The notes below the pieces were generated by a model, which had not been told where the DNA came from, ran no database searches, and saw only the letters and a program-made list of their open reading frames with translations. A stretch of DNA of 64,000 nucleotides, taken from assembly GCA_927362715.1 (NCBI GenBank), contig CAKMIX010000002.1, forward strand, positions 62,001 through 126,000, written 5' to 3'. The first letter of the stretch is position 1, and the number at the start of each line of letters is the position of its first letter. Origin of the DNA: an uncultured Clostridia bacterium. Its GTDB lineage: Bacteria; Bacillota; Clostridia; Oscillospirales; Acutalibacteraceae. This document shows positions 8,560 through 16,420 of the stretch, in pieces. The translations under genes and the position numbers were made by a program.

Positions 8560-8589
8560 ATTTTACCACGATTTTACATCGGAAAGCAA
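8560..8589 (-). promoter_or_regulatory. Sigma-A promoter of the Fe-ADH/GH27 operon
   Basis: Read on the minus strand: TTGCTT (8589-8584), an 18-base spacer, TAAAAT (8565-8560). It is divergent from the apbE-rnf promoter within the same 180-base intergenic region. Confidence 0.65.
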
Positions 8590-8658
8590 GGTTGGATATG
8601 CCGGAGTCTTTTTTTCGACAAAATATAAGCGGATATATTGATATTTTCTAAACAATTC

Positions 8659-8687
8659 TTGAAGTAATCCCGAAAATATAGTATATT
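8659..8687 (+). promoter_or_regulatory. Sigma-A promoter of the apbE-rnf operon
   Basis: TTGAAG (8659-8664), a 17-base spacer and TATATT (8682-8687). Transcription would begin near 8694, after the TTG/ATG codons at 8686/8689. This rules them out as starts and supports GTG 8728 for apbE. Confidence 0.75.
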
Positions 8688-8727
8688 GATGCTGTATATC
8701 AAAGCAGGATCGGAAAGGGCGAAGCGT

Positions 8728-9792
8728 GTGCGTTTGACGGTAAAAATACGGGCGTTGGGCGCCGCGGTGCTCGTACTTGCGAGCGCTCTTTGCGCCTGCT
8801 CGCGCGGCGGCACGCAAACGCCGTCCGGTCAAGCCCAGGACATCGCAATGGGCTCTGCGATCAGTGTGAGCGCTTACGGCGGTTCAAAAGAAGCGGCGCA
8901 TTCACTTTGCGTCGCGGCGTGCGATGCCGTGCAGGCGCTGGATACCCGCGTGCTGTCGAAAACCGCTTCCTCGTCCGAATTGTACCGCTTGAATCACACC
9001 GACCCTGCGGCGTTTCCCGTTGCCGTGAGCAGCGAACTGTTCGACGCACTTGCCGAAACCAAAGCGATCTATGCGCATTCCGGCGGCAAGGCGGCACTGG
9101 GCTGCGGGGCGCTCACTTCGCTTTGGGGCATGGATACGGACGAGTTCCGTGTACCGGCACAAGAAGAGATCGACGCCGCCCGCGCCCTTTGCAGCGATGA
9201 TACCGTGCAGCTGGATGCGGAAAATAACACTGTTTTCTTTGCACCCGGGCAGGAATTGAATCTCGGCTCGACGGGCAAGGGGCTCGGCTGTGACCGCGCG
9301 GCACAAGTCCTGCGCGAAGCGGTGGACGCCGGCACGATTACGGGCGGCATTGTTTCCGTCGGCGGCAGCATTGCCGCAGTCGGGTCTTCAGACGGCGAGG
9401 GCACGTCTTGGCGTGTCGGCATCCGTGACCCGTTCGGTACGGCGAACGAATATTTTGCCACGCTCACGGTCGGGGAAAGCTTCCTTTCCACCTCCGGCAG
9501 CTATGAAAAGCAATTCACCGAAAACGGAAAAACCTATCACCATATTTTAGATTTGACAACGGGCTATCCCGCCGAAACACAGCTCGTTTCCGTAACGATC
9601 GTCGCACAAACGGGTTTGCAAAGCGACGCGCTCTCCACGCTCTGCTTTCTGCTCGGTGAGGAGGACAGCCGTGAAGTTCTGGAGCTTTACAACGCGCAGG
9701 CGGTGTTCGTCTATGCCGATCGAACCGTGTCGGCGACCGCATCGCTGCGCGGCAGCGTAGAACTCGTAAACGATGCATATACATGGCGGTAA
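8728..9792 (+). CDS. apbE: FAD:protein FMN transferase (ApbE), lipoprotein
   Basis: 354 residues. ApbE transfers FMN from FAD to Thr in flavoproteins such as RnfD and RnfG, working on the outer face of the membrane. A lipoprotein signal ends in the lipobox LCAC, which fits membrane anchoring. Family motifs are AMGSAISVSAYG near the mature N-terminus, LGSTGKGLGCDRA, GGSIAAVG, and the Mg/FAD-site regions around STSGSYE and HHILDLTTGYPAE. GTG 8728 is preceded by AAAGGG and agrees with the promoter position. As first gene of the rnf operon, its targets are presumably the Thr sites found in RnfD (Thr165) and RnfG (Thr166). Confidence 0.92.
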   Translation: MRLTVKIRALGAAVLVLASALCACSRGGTQTPSGQAQDIAMGSAISVSAYGGSKEAAHSLCVAACDAVQALDTRVLSKTASSSELYRLNHTDPAAFPVAVSSELFDALAETKAIYAHSGGKAALGCGALTSLWGMDTDEFRVPAQEEIDAARALCSDDTVQLDAENNTVFFAPGQELNLGSTGKGLGCDRAAQVLREAVDAGTITGGIVSVGGSIAAVGSSDGEGTSWRVGIRDPFGTANEYFATLTVGESFLSTSGSYEKQFTENGKTYHHILDLTTGYPAETQLVSVTIVAQTGLQSDALSTLCFLLGEEDSREVLELYNAQAVFVYADRTVSATASLRGSVELVNDAYTWR

Positions 9793-9796
9793 ATGT

Positions 9797-10177
9797 ATGA
9801 AAGAACGCAAATGGATCTCGAAAACCGATGGCATCGTGCTCGGCGTTCTGGTGCTTTTCGCGGCGGGCTTCCTCCTTTGGCGCGCGGTTGCCGCGCAGCC
9901 GGGCATGCGCGCCGTGGTGACCGTAGACGGCGAAGCGGTTTTGCAGATCGACCTGCAAAGCGCGGAGGACGCGCAAAGCTACACGCTCCAAAACGGCGTG
10001 CGGCTCATTGCCGAAAACCATACCGTCCGCTTTGCCGCGTCAGACTGTCCCGACGGGATCTGTGTGGAAACGGGCGCTTTGCAAAAGGTCGGGGAATCCG
10101 CCGCCTGCGTGCCGAACCGTACCGTCGTCACCGTCGTCGGCGGCGAACCGCGCGACGTGGATGTGATCGCCTATTAG
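9797..10177 (+). CDS. NusG domain II-containing protein
   Basis: 126 residues: one N-terminal transmembrane helix (about residues 14-33) followed by an extracytoplasmic beta domain with the NusG_II signature SDCPDGICVETG...CVPNRTVV. Function is unknown. The family is recurrent beside rnf operons and apbE in Clostridia, which suggests a role in assembly or flavin insertion; that role is inference. The ATG at 9797 begins 4 bases after the apbE stop, with only a weak ribosome site, so translational coupling is likely. Confidence 0.82.
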   Translation: MKERKWISKTDGIVLGVLVLFAAGFLLWRAVAAQPGMRAVVTVDGEAVLQIDLQSAEDAQSYTLQNGVRLIAENHTVRFAASDCPDGICVETGALQKVGESAACVPNRTVVTVVGGEPRDVDVIAY

Positions 10178-10184
10178 GAGAGCC

Positions 10185-10706
10185 ATGAAAGCAAAGACCT
10201 ATCGAATCGCCCTGACGGGGCTTTTGGGCGCGTGTGCCGTGGCGCTTTCGTACTTTGAAAGCCTGCTGCCGACCGCCGCCTTTCTGCCGCCGGGCGCGAA
10301 GCCCGGATTTTCCAATCTTGCCAATATGTTTGCCGCAAGCATGCTCGGGCCATTGCCTGCCTTCGGGATTGCTTTGCTCAAAGCCGGCTTTGCCGCGCTC
10401 ACGCGCGGCGGCACGGCAGGGCTCATGAGCCTATGCGGCGGGATCTTCAGCACGGCGGTCATGCTGCTGCTGTTCAAAAAAGACCGCAGGCTGGGGTTTG
10501 TAGGCATCGGTGTCATAAGCGCCGTCTGCCACAATCTCGGGCAGCTTTGCGTGGCGGCGGCGCTGGTCGGCAACCTCTCCGTGCTCGCGTATTTGCCGGC
10601 GCTTTTGCTGTTCGGCGCGGTGGCGGGAACGCTTACGGGGCTTGTCTGCCGTGCGGTGCTGCCCGCGCTTCGCAGGGCGACTGCATCGTTTCGCAATAAT
10701 AGATGA
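10185..10706 (+). CDS. Gx transporter / heptaprenyl diphosphate synthase component I-like membrane protein
   Basis: 173 residues with about five transmembrane segments. The Gly/Pro-rich FLPPGAKPGFSNLANM motif is typical of the Hepp_I/Gx transporter family, whose fold resembles substrate-binding (S) subunits of ECF transporters. In rnf loci it may import a flavin precursor or relate to quinone precursors; neither is shown by the sequence. GGAG lies just upstream of ATG 10185. It is in the apbE-rnf operon. Confidence 0.78.
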   Translation: MKAKTYRIALTGLLGACAVALSYFESLLPTAAFLPPGAKPGFSNLANMFAASMLGPLPAFGIALLKAGFAALTRGGTAGLMSLCGGIFSTAVMLLLFKKDRRLGFVGIGVISAVCHNLGQLCVAAALVGNLSVLAYLPALLLFGAVAGTLTGLVCRAVLPALRRATASFRNNR

Positions 10707-10748
10707 TTTTTCACATAGATGTGTAAAGGAATAAGGGAGGAACAGCGC

Positions 10749-12080
10749 ATGCATCCTGAAAGAATGAAGCCGAAAAAAAAGCTGCGCGGCGGGGTACACG
10801 TTTCGGACGAAAAGCATACGAGGGATATGCCCGCAAAGCGTATCCCCGCGCCTGAGGCCGTGACGCTGCCCATGCGCCAGCACATCGGCGCGCCGTGTTT
10901 GCCGACAGTCAAGGTCGGCGATACGGTGAAGATCGGTCAGATCGTGGGCGATACGGATGCGCCGGTCAGCGCGCCGGTGCACGCTTCCGTTTCGGGTAAG
11001 GTCACCGCCGTTAAGGAGGTCAAGCTCGCTTCGGGGCTGGTGTCGCAGGCGGTCGTGATCGAAAACGACGGCGAGAACACTTGTGCAGAGTTCACCCCGC
11101 CGAAAATCGATTCGACGGAGGACTTTTTGCAGGCAGTTCGCGCTTCGGGGCTGGTGGGGCTTGGCGGCGCCGGTTTCCCGACACATGCGAAGCTGCGTAT
11201 CCCCGACGGCAAACACGTCGATACGCTGATCATCAACGCCGCCGAATGCGAGCCGTACATCACGGTGGACTACCGCGAGTGTCTCGACAATTCCTGGGAC
11301 GTTTTGGGCGGCGTGCACCTGCTTTTAGAACAGCTTAAGCCCGAACGCGTCGTGATCGCCGTGGAGGACAACAAGCCCGAGGCGATCAAGATCCTCGAGC
11401 GCATTGCGGAAAAGGACGATGAAAAAAACCGTATCCGCATCATGCCGCTGCGCGCACGGTACCCGCAGGGTGCGGAGAAAATGATGGTGCTTTCCGCCAC
11501 GGGCCGAAAGGTGCCGCCGGGGGGGCTGCCCCTTGACGTCGGGTGCGTAGTGATGAATGTTGCCTCCGCCGCCTTTTTAGCGCGCTACTGCAAGACCGGC
11601 AAGCCGCTCGTCAGCCGTTCGCTCACGGTGGACGGCTCCGCTGTGGTCGCGCCGCAGAATGTGCGCGTGCCCATCGGTACCGAGATCGACTACATATTCA
11701 AAGCCTGCGGGGGTTTTCGCGAAGAACCCGTCAAGATCGTCGGCGGTGGACCGATGATGGGGCAGGCGATCGTCGATACGCACCACCCCATTCTCAAAAG
11801 CAACAACGCGCTGCTCGCCTTTACGGCGGATGATTTGAGCGTAAAGCAAGAAACCGACTGTATCCATTGCGGCCGCTGTGCGCGTGCGTGCCCACTCTCT
11901 TTAATGCCGACGCTCGTACACCGTTATGCGGTGCAGCGGGATGCCGCGCAGCTTGAGCGCGCGGGTGCTATGGTTTGTATGGAATGTGGTTCATGCGCGT
12001 ATTCGTGCCCGGCGGGCAAACCGCTGGTGCAGTATATGCGTCATGCAAAGGCTGTTTTAAGAGAGGAGGCAAAAGGATGA
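10749..12080 (+). CDS. rnfC: Rnf complex subunit RnfC
   Basis: 443 residues. RnfC is the peripheral, NADH-side subunit of the ferredoxin:NAD+ oxidoreductase. It has an N-terminal barrel-sandwich domain, the NADH/FMN-binding region with GLVGLGGAGFPTH (about 134-146), and two ferredoxin-type 4Fe-4S motifs near the C-terminus (CIHCGRCARACP and CMECGSCAYSCP). ATG 10749 has GGGAGG upstream; an in-frame ATG at 10719 has none. The stop overlaps the rnfD start as ATGA, so the two are translationally coupled. Confidence 0.95.
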   Translation: MHPERMKPKKKLRGGVHVSDEKHTRDMPAKRIPAPEAVTLPMRQHIGAPCLPTVKVGDTVKIGQIVGDTDAPVSAPVHASVSGKVTAVKEVKLASGLVSQAVVIENDGENTCAEFTPPKIDSTEDFLQAVRASGLVGLGGAGFPTHAKLRIPDGKHVDTLIINAAECEPYITVDYRECLDNSWDVLGGVHLLLEQLKPERVVIAVEDNKPEAIKILERIAEKDDEKNRIRIMPLRARYPQGAEKMMVLSATGRKVPPGGLPLDVGCVVMNVASAAFLARYCKTGKPLVSRSLTVDGSAVVAPQNVRVPIGTEIDYIFKACGGFREEPVKIVGGGPMMGQAIVDTHHPILKSNNALLAFTADDLSVKQETDCIHCGRCARACPLSLMPTLVHRYAVQRDAAQLERAGAMVCMECGSCAYSCPAGKPLVQYMRHAKAVLREEAKG

Positions 12081-13105
12081 GCGATACATCTATGCAAGGA
12101 ATGCTGACTGTCAGCGCGTCCCCGCACAAACGCACTGCCGACACGACGCGCGGCATCATGCTCGACGTCATTTTGGCGCTTGTGCCTGCGTTGATCCTCT
12201 CCGTTGTGCTGTTCGGCCCGCGTGCGCTGCTTGTGACGGTTGTGAGCGTGGCGGCGTGCGTGCTGTTTGAGTTCCTTGCACGAAAAGTGATGAAGCGCAA
12301 TACTACGATCGGGGATTTGAGCGCCGTCGTCACAGGTGTTTTGCTGGCGTTCAACCTGCCCTCGACCATCCCGCTTTGGATGGTCGTCATCGGCGACGCG
12401 GTCGCGATCATCGTCGTTAAGCAGTTTTTCGGCGGCATCGGGCAGAACTTCGTCAACCCCGCGCTTGTCGGCCGCATCGTGCTTATGGCTTCATTCCCCG
12501 TGCAAATGTCCGATTACCCCGCGCCGTTTGCCTGGCGCATGCCGGAGGTGGCAGCTGTGACTTCCGCTACGCCGCTCGCGCAGTTTTCGGATATCTATGG
12601 TGCGGAGAATTTGCAAAGCGCTATGGACACGGCGGGGCTGCCCTCGCTTTTGGATATGCTCTTCGGCGTGCGCGGCGGGTGCCTGGGCGAAACATGCGCC
12701 ATCGCGCTTCTGCTTGGCTTTGTGTATCTGCTCATTCGCCGCGTGATCTCACCGACCATCCCGCTTATGTACGTCGGCACGGTCGCCGTCATCATGCTCA
12801 TCGCAGGCAAGGGCAATTTTGAATTTGTCGCTTACCAGCTGCTTTCCGGCGGGCTTTTGCTCGGTGCGATCTTCATGGCAACGGACTACACCACTTCACC
12901 CGTTAATTTTAAGGGCAAGCTGCTGTATGCGTTTGGCTGCGGGCTTATTACCGCGCTCATCCGCATCTTCGCCTCCCTGCCCGAAGGCGTTTCGTTCTCG
13001 ATTTTGCTGATGAATATCCTTGTGCCGCACTTGGATCGTCTTACGACACCCAAGCCGTTCGGCACGCGCAAAGAGAAAAAGCGCAAAAAGGAGGCGGCAT
13101 CATGA
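12077..13105 (+). CDS. rnfD: Rnf complex subunit RnfD
   Basis: 342 residues with about 9-10 membrane helices, of the NqrB/RnfD family. The covalent FMN site is Thr165 in VTSATPLAQF, the target of ApbE. Start ATG 12077 is preceded by AGGAGG and overlaps the rnfC stop; the gene's own stop overlaps the rnfG ATG. It forms the ion-translocating core with RnfA and RnfE. Confidence 0.95.
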   Translation: MSDTSMQGMLTVSASPHKRTADTTRGIMLDVILALVPALILSVVLFGPRALLVTVVSVAACVLFEFLARKVMKRNTTIGDLSAVVTGVLLAFNLPSTIPLWMVVIGDAVAIIVVKQFFGGIGQNFVNPALVGRIVLMASFPVQMSDYPAPFAWRMPEVAAVTSATPLAQFSDIYGAENLQSAMDTAGLPSLLDMLFGVRGGCLGETCAIALLLGFVYLLIRRVISPTIPLMYVGTVAVIMLIAGKGNFEFVAYQLLSGGLLLGAIFMATDYTTSPVNFKGKLLYAFGCGLITALIRIFASLPEGVSFSILLMNILVPHLDRLTTPKPFGTRKEKKRKKEAAS

Positions 13106-13680
13106 AACAGAGCAAGATCAAAGAGATCGTGATCCCCGCGCTGTCGCTGTTCATCATCTGCATCGTCGTTACGGCGCTTTTGGGACTTACAAACGCTGTG
13201 ACCGCCCCGAAAATCGAAGAACTGGCTGTGGAAACGCAGGAGGCTGCCAAAAAAGAGGTGCTTGCCGACGCGGCTTCGTTCGGGGACGCCGAACAGACAC
13301 AGCTGAGCGGTACGACTTATACGTATTATAAAGGGCTTGCTGCCGACGGCAGCGCTATGGGCTATGTCGTGGAGACCGTGTCCAAAGGCTACGGCGGTGA
13401 CATCTCCTTAATGGTCGGCGTCGGTGTGGACGGTACGGTGCAGGGCGTGAGCATCCTTTCCATCAATGAGACGGCGGGCCTTGGCATGAACGCCGAAAAC
13501 CCGGAGTTCCTTGAACAGTTCCTCGGAAAAAGCGGAACGATCGGCGTGCAGAAAAACGGTTCGTCCGATACGGAGATCCAGGCGCTGACAGGCGCAACGA
13601 TCACTTCGGAAGCCATGGCGGACGGGGTCAATCAGGCGCTTTTAGTTTGCGAACAGCTGGGAGGTGGCGTGAATGGCTGA
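13102..13680 (+). CDS. rnfG: Rnf complex subunit RnfG
   Basis: 192 residues with one N-terminal membrane anchor (about 8-30) and an extracytoplasmic FMN_bind domain. The flavinylation motif TGATITSEA carries the acceptor Thr166. It overlaps rnfD by 4 bases and rnfE by 8 bases. It transfers electrons between the membrane flavin of RnfD and the rest of the complex. Confidence 0.95.
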   Translation: MKQSKIKEIVIPALSLFIICIVVTALLGLTNAVTAPKIEELAVETQEAAKKEVLADAASFGDAEQTQLSGTTYTYYKGLAADGSAMGYVVETVSKGYGGDISLMVGVGVDGTVQGVSILSINETAGLGMNAENPEFLEQFLGKSGTIGVQKNGSSDTEIQALTGATITSEAMADGVNQALLVCEQLGGGVNG

Positions 13681-14383
13681 CAAAAAATCCCTCAGGCATG
13701 AGTTTACCAAAGGCATTTTGAAGGAAAACCCCGTGCTGCGGTTGGTTTTGGGCACCTGCCCGACGCTTGCGACCACCACATCGCTGGAAAGCGCTATCGG
13801 TATGGGAATCTCGGCGGCGATCGTGCTTGTGTGCTCGAATATTGTCATTTCCGCACTGCGCAAGGTCATCCCGCAGAAAGTGCGTATCCCCTGCTATATC
13901 GTCGTGATCGCGGGCTTCGTTACGATCGTCCAGATGCTCGTGCAGGCGTTCCTGCCTGCGCTCGACGAGCAGCTCGGCGTGTATCTGCCGCTGATCGTCG
14001 TCAACTGCATCATTTTAGGGCGCGCCGAAGCATTCGCGGGCAAAAATCCCGTGCTTGCCTCCGCGCTCGACGGCCTCGGCATGGGCGTCGGCTTTACGGC
14101 GGCGCTCACAGTCATGGGCGGTGTCCGCGAGCTTTTGGGTTCCGGGACGCTCCTCGGCTTCCAGATTCTGCCTGAAAGCATCCCCCCGATGACGATCTTT
14201 ATCCTCGCGCCCGGCGGCTTCTTCGTGTTCGGGCTGCTGATGGCGTGCGCCAACCGCCTTGCCGAGCGTAAGGGCAAACCGAAAGCGGAATTGGGCTGCG
14301 CGGGCTGCCCGATGGCAAAGCAGTGCACTGCCGCGCAGAAAAAGGCATGTGACAAACCGAACGGGGAGGGGGATAAACAGTGA
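13673..14383 (+). CDS. rnfE: Rnf complex subunit RnfE
   Basis: 236 residues, six predicted membrane helices, NqrD/RnfE family. The intramembrane Cys region (LGTCPTLATTT) is present. The C-terminus carries an extra Cys-rich tail (CAGCPMAKQC...KKAC) beyond the usual core, which may bind metal; this is inference. It starts inside the end of rnfG, and its stop overlaps the GTG of rnfA. Confidence 0.94.
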   Translation: MADKKSLRHEFTKGILKENPVLRLVLGTCPTLATTTSLESAIGMGISAAIVLVCSNIVISALRKVIPQKVRIPCYIVVIAGFVTIVQMLVQAFLPALDEQLGVYLPLIVVNCIILGRAEAFAGKNPVLASALDGLGMGVGFTAALTVMGGVRELLGSGTLLGFQILPESIPPMTIFILAPGGFFVFGLLMACANRLAERKGKPKAELGCAGCPMAKQCTAAQKKACDKPNGEGDKQ

Positions 14384-14967
14384 AAGTCTATGTTGCGATC
14401 CTCCTGACCGCGATCTTAACGAACAACTATATCCTTTCCAAATTCCTCGGCATCTGCCCGTTCCTCGGTGTTTCCAAAAAGCTCAATACGGCGGTGGGCA
14501 TGAGCCTTGCGGTGATTTTCGTCATGGTGCTCTCAAGCGCTGTGACTTATCCGCTCAACACATTCTTAGACAACCACGGGCTCGGTTATTTGCAGACGAT
14601 CGTGTTCATTCTCGTGATCGCCGCGCTGGTGCAGCTTGTGGAGATCGTGCTGCGCAAATACATTCCGGCGCTGTATAATTCGCTGGGTATTTATTTGCCG
14701 CTCATCACCACGAACTGCGCGGTGCTCGGCGTGACGATCCTGAATATCGACAGCGGTTACACCTTTGCCGAGTCCATGGTCAACTCCTTCGGTTCCGGTG
14801 TGGGCTTCTTAGTCGCCATGGTGATGTTTGCGGGTGTGCGCTCGCGCATGGAGTCCTGCGACATCCCGAAGTTTTTGCAGGGCCTTCCCATCACGCTGGT
14901 CGCCGCGAGTCTCGTATCCCTTTCATTCTTGGGCTTTACGGGGCTTGTGGAAAATATGTTTGCATAA
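14380..14967 (+). CDS. rnfA: Rnf complex subunit RnfA
   Basis: 195 residues, six membrane helices, paired with RnfE in inverted topology. The conserved LGICPFLGVSKK segment (residues about 23-34) holds the Cys of the shared intramembrane iron-sulfur site, and TTNCAVLG holds the other conserved Cys. GTG start at 14380 overlaps the rnfE stop. Confidence 0.95.
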   Translation: MKVYVAILLTAILTNNYILSKFLGICPFLGVSKKLNTAVGMSLAVIFVMVLSSAVTYPLNTFLDNHGLGYLQTIVFILVIAALVQLVEIVLRKYIPALYNSLGIYLPLITTNCAVLGVTILNIDSGYTFAESMVNSFGSGVGFLVAMVMFAGVRSRMESCDIPKFLQGLPITLVAASLVSLSFLGFTGLVENMFA

Positions 14968-14979
14968 GGGGGTAGCGCT

Positions 14980-15810
14980 GTGAATTCGATTTTATTGGCT
15001 GTGCTCCTGGTTGCGGGCATCGGTTTGATTGCGGGCATCGGGCTTTCCGTCGCTTCCGTTGTGATGGCAGTGCCGACCGATGAAACGGCGGACGCCATTC
15101 GCGAGTGCTTGCCCGGTGCGAACTGCGGCGCGTGCGGCTTTTCGGGCTGTGACGGCTATGCGGCGGCGCTCTCGAGCGGGGAGACGAAAGAAACGAACCT
15201 TTGCGCGCCCGGCGGCAATGAAACGGCAAAAGCCGTGGCGGCAGTGCTGGGCGTGGAAGCAGGCAGCATCAAACCCATGGCGGCGGTCGTCCACTGCAAC
15301 GGTACGACGGAAAATTCCGCAAAAAAGCTTCAATATCAGGGCGTGCAAAGCTGTGTGATGGCTGCGCAGCTCTTCGGCGGGCAGAAAGCGTGCGTGTACG
15401 GCTGTCTTGGCTACGGTGACTGTGTGAACGCCTGCGAATACGATGCGATCTCGATCTGCGACGGCGTGGCGCGGGTCAACCCGCTTGCCTGCCGCGCGTG
15501 CAAAAAGTGCATTTCCGCGTGCCCGAAGGGGCTTATTGAGCTTTTGCCGCTGCATGAGACAAAAGCCGCCGTGCTTTGCAAGAACCACAACAAGGGCGCG
15601 TTCACGCGCAAGGAATGTAAAGTGGGCTGCATCGGCTGCATGAAATGCACAAAGGTCTGCGAAAGCGACGCGATCCGTGTCGAGAACAACACGGCGCACG
15701 TTGATTACGATAAGTGCATTGCCTGCGGCAAGTGCGTCTCGGAATGCCCTGTGGGGGCGATCCACCTGCTCACGCTTGCAGACGGCGTGACTGCTGCGGC
15801 GGCAGGATAA
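14980..15810 (+). CDS. rnfB: Rnf complex subunit RnfB
   Basis: 276 residues. RnfB is the ferredoxin-docking iron-sulfur subunit. An N-terminal membrane helix (about 3-30) is followed by the 4Fe-4S domain with Cys49, Cys52, Cys57 and Cys75 (GANCGACGFSGC). Several further ferredoxin motifs follow (e.g. CRACKKCISACP, CIGCMKCTKVC, CIACGKCVSECP). GTG start at 14980 has AAGGGGG upstream. It is the last gene of the operon, with a strong terminator 20 bases downstream. Confidence 0.95.
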   Translation: MNSILLAVLLVAGIGLIAGIGLSVASVVMAVPTDETADAIRECLPGANCGACGFSGCDGYAAALSSGETKETNLCAPGGNETAKAVAAVLGVEAGSIKPMAAVVHCNGTTENSAKKLQYQGVQSCVMAAQLFGGQKACVYGCLGYGDCVNACEYDAISICDGVARVNPLACRACKKCISACPKGLIELLPLHETKAAVLCKNHNKGAFTRKECKVGCIGCMKCTKVCESDAIRVENNTAHVDYDKCIACGKCVSECPVGAIHLLTLADGVTAAAAG

Positions 15811-15830
15811 AAAACAGATATATACAGACC

Positions 15831-15865
15831 GAAGCCGGAGGGAATTTTCCCTCCGGCTTCTTTTG
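15831..15865 (+). terminator. Terminator of the apbE-rnf operon
   Basis: A 14-bp perfect stem GAAGCCGGAGGGAA (15831-15844) / 15847-15860 is followed by TTTT. It lies between rnfB and the convergent microprotein gene. Confidence 0.88.
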
Positions 15866-15926
15866 GCTTTCAAACGTTCAGCCGTATGCGCCGCGCCCGC
15901 GCAGGACCGCGGCAAAGCCTGCCTTG

Positions 15927-16061
15927 TCAGCAGCCGCAGCCACAGCCGCAGTTGTTGTCGTTCGAGAAGGTGCTGCCGCAGCCGCAACCGTTGCCCGAGA
16001 ACAGGATGATGAGGATTACAAGGATCAGAAGACCGTTGTTGCCACACCCGCAGAAGTTCAT
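15927..16061 (-). CDS. Gly/Cys-rich small membrane protein
   Basis: 44 residues. It starts MNFCGCGNNG, continues with a Leu/Ile-rich membrane helix (about 11-21), and ends in a Gly-Cys tail (GNGCGCG...CGCGCGC) with ten Cys in total. AAAGGAGG lies 8 bases upstream, an excellent ribosome site, so it is very probably translated. The plan (short Gly-rich head plus one helix) resembles the YjcZ/SscA type of small spore-associated proteins, and the Cys tail could crosslink or bind metal. Both points are inference. It is convergent with the rnf operon and divergent from ctsR. Confidence 0.72.
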   Translation of the reverse strand: MNFCGCGNNGLLILVILIILFSGNGCGCGSTFSNDNNCGCGCGC

Positions 16062-16296
16062 CGATGCTCCTCCTTTCTTAGGGGGCTAAAAGCGCGCGTT
16101 GCCCTGCGCTTTCAATACATCCTATGCCACACTGTGGAATGTGTGCTTCCGGGATCGATTAGCGGTTTCACATGTCGGCGTGGGATAAGGAGAAGTACGA
16201 AAACCTTAACAAAAAGATTCTTTTATAAAATCAAAATCATTAGAAAAAATAAGATTTCAACGGGTTTTCATGGAAAATCAGGGGATTTTCAATAAA
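16062..16296. other. Intergenic stretch between microprotein and ctsR control region
   Basis: No coding gene is visible. The part next to the microprotein presumably holds its promoter; I see only a weak CATAGGAT-like element on the minus strand. The part from 16200 on is AT-rich and holds a small hairpin GAAAATC/GATTTTC (16273-16279 with 16284-16290). Confidence 0.5.
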
Positions 16297-16313
16297 TTTG
16301 ACCTTATTTGACC
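16297..16313 (-). promoter_or_regulatory. CtsR box 1
   Basis: TTTGACCTTATTTGACC is the reverse complement of GGTCAAA-TAA-GGTCAAA, a perfect match to the CtsR heptad repeat consensus (A/G)GTCAAA-NAN-(A/G)GTCAAA. It lies directly upstream of and touching the -35 region. Confidence 0.9.
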
Positions 16314-16342
16314 TTTGACTTTCCAATGAAAACCCGTATAAT
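16314..16342 (+). promoter_or_regulatory. Sigma-A promoter of ctsR-mcsA-mcsB-clpC
   Basis: TTTGAC/TTGACT (16314-16320) and TATAAT (16337-16342) with a 16-17-base spacer. It is bracketed by two CtsR boxes, so CtsR bound at either side should block RNA polymerase. Confidence 0.85.
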
Positions 16343-16352
16343 CCTACTTGAA

Positions 16353-16375
16353 AGTCAAAGATAGTCAAAGTCAAA
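16353..16375 (+). promoter_or_regulatory. CtsR box 2 with an extra half-site
   Basis: AGTCAAAGATAGTCAAA (16353-16369) matches the CtsR consensus perfectly, just downstream of the expected transcription start. A third AGTCAAA half-site (16369-16375) overlaps its end by one base. Confidence 0.9.
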
Positions 16376-16420
16376 AACGGAAGAAACAAAACGAAACAGG
16401 AAAGAAGGTGACGGATTTCG

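Noticed and set aside
8686..8727. TTG/ATG starts at 8686 and 8689 for ApbE.
   Set aside because: They fall within or just after the -10 element of a good promoter and have no ribosome site; GTG 8728 has one and starts a cleaner lipoprotein signal.
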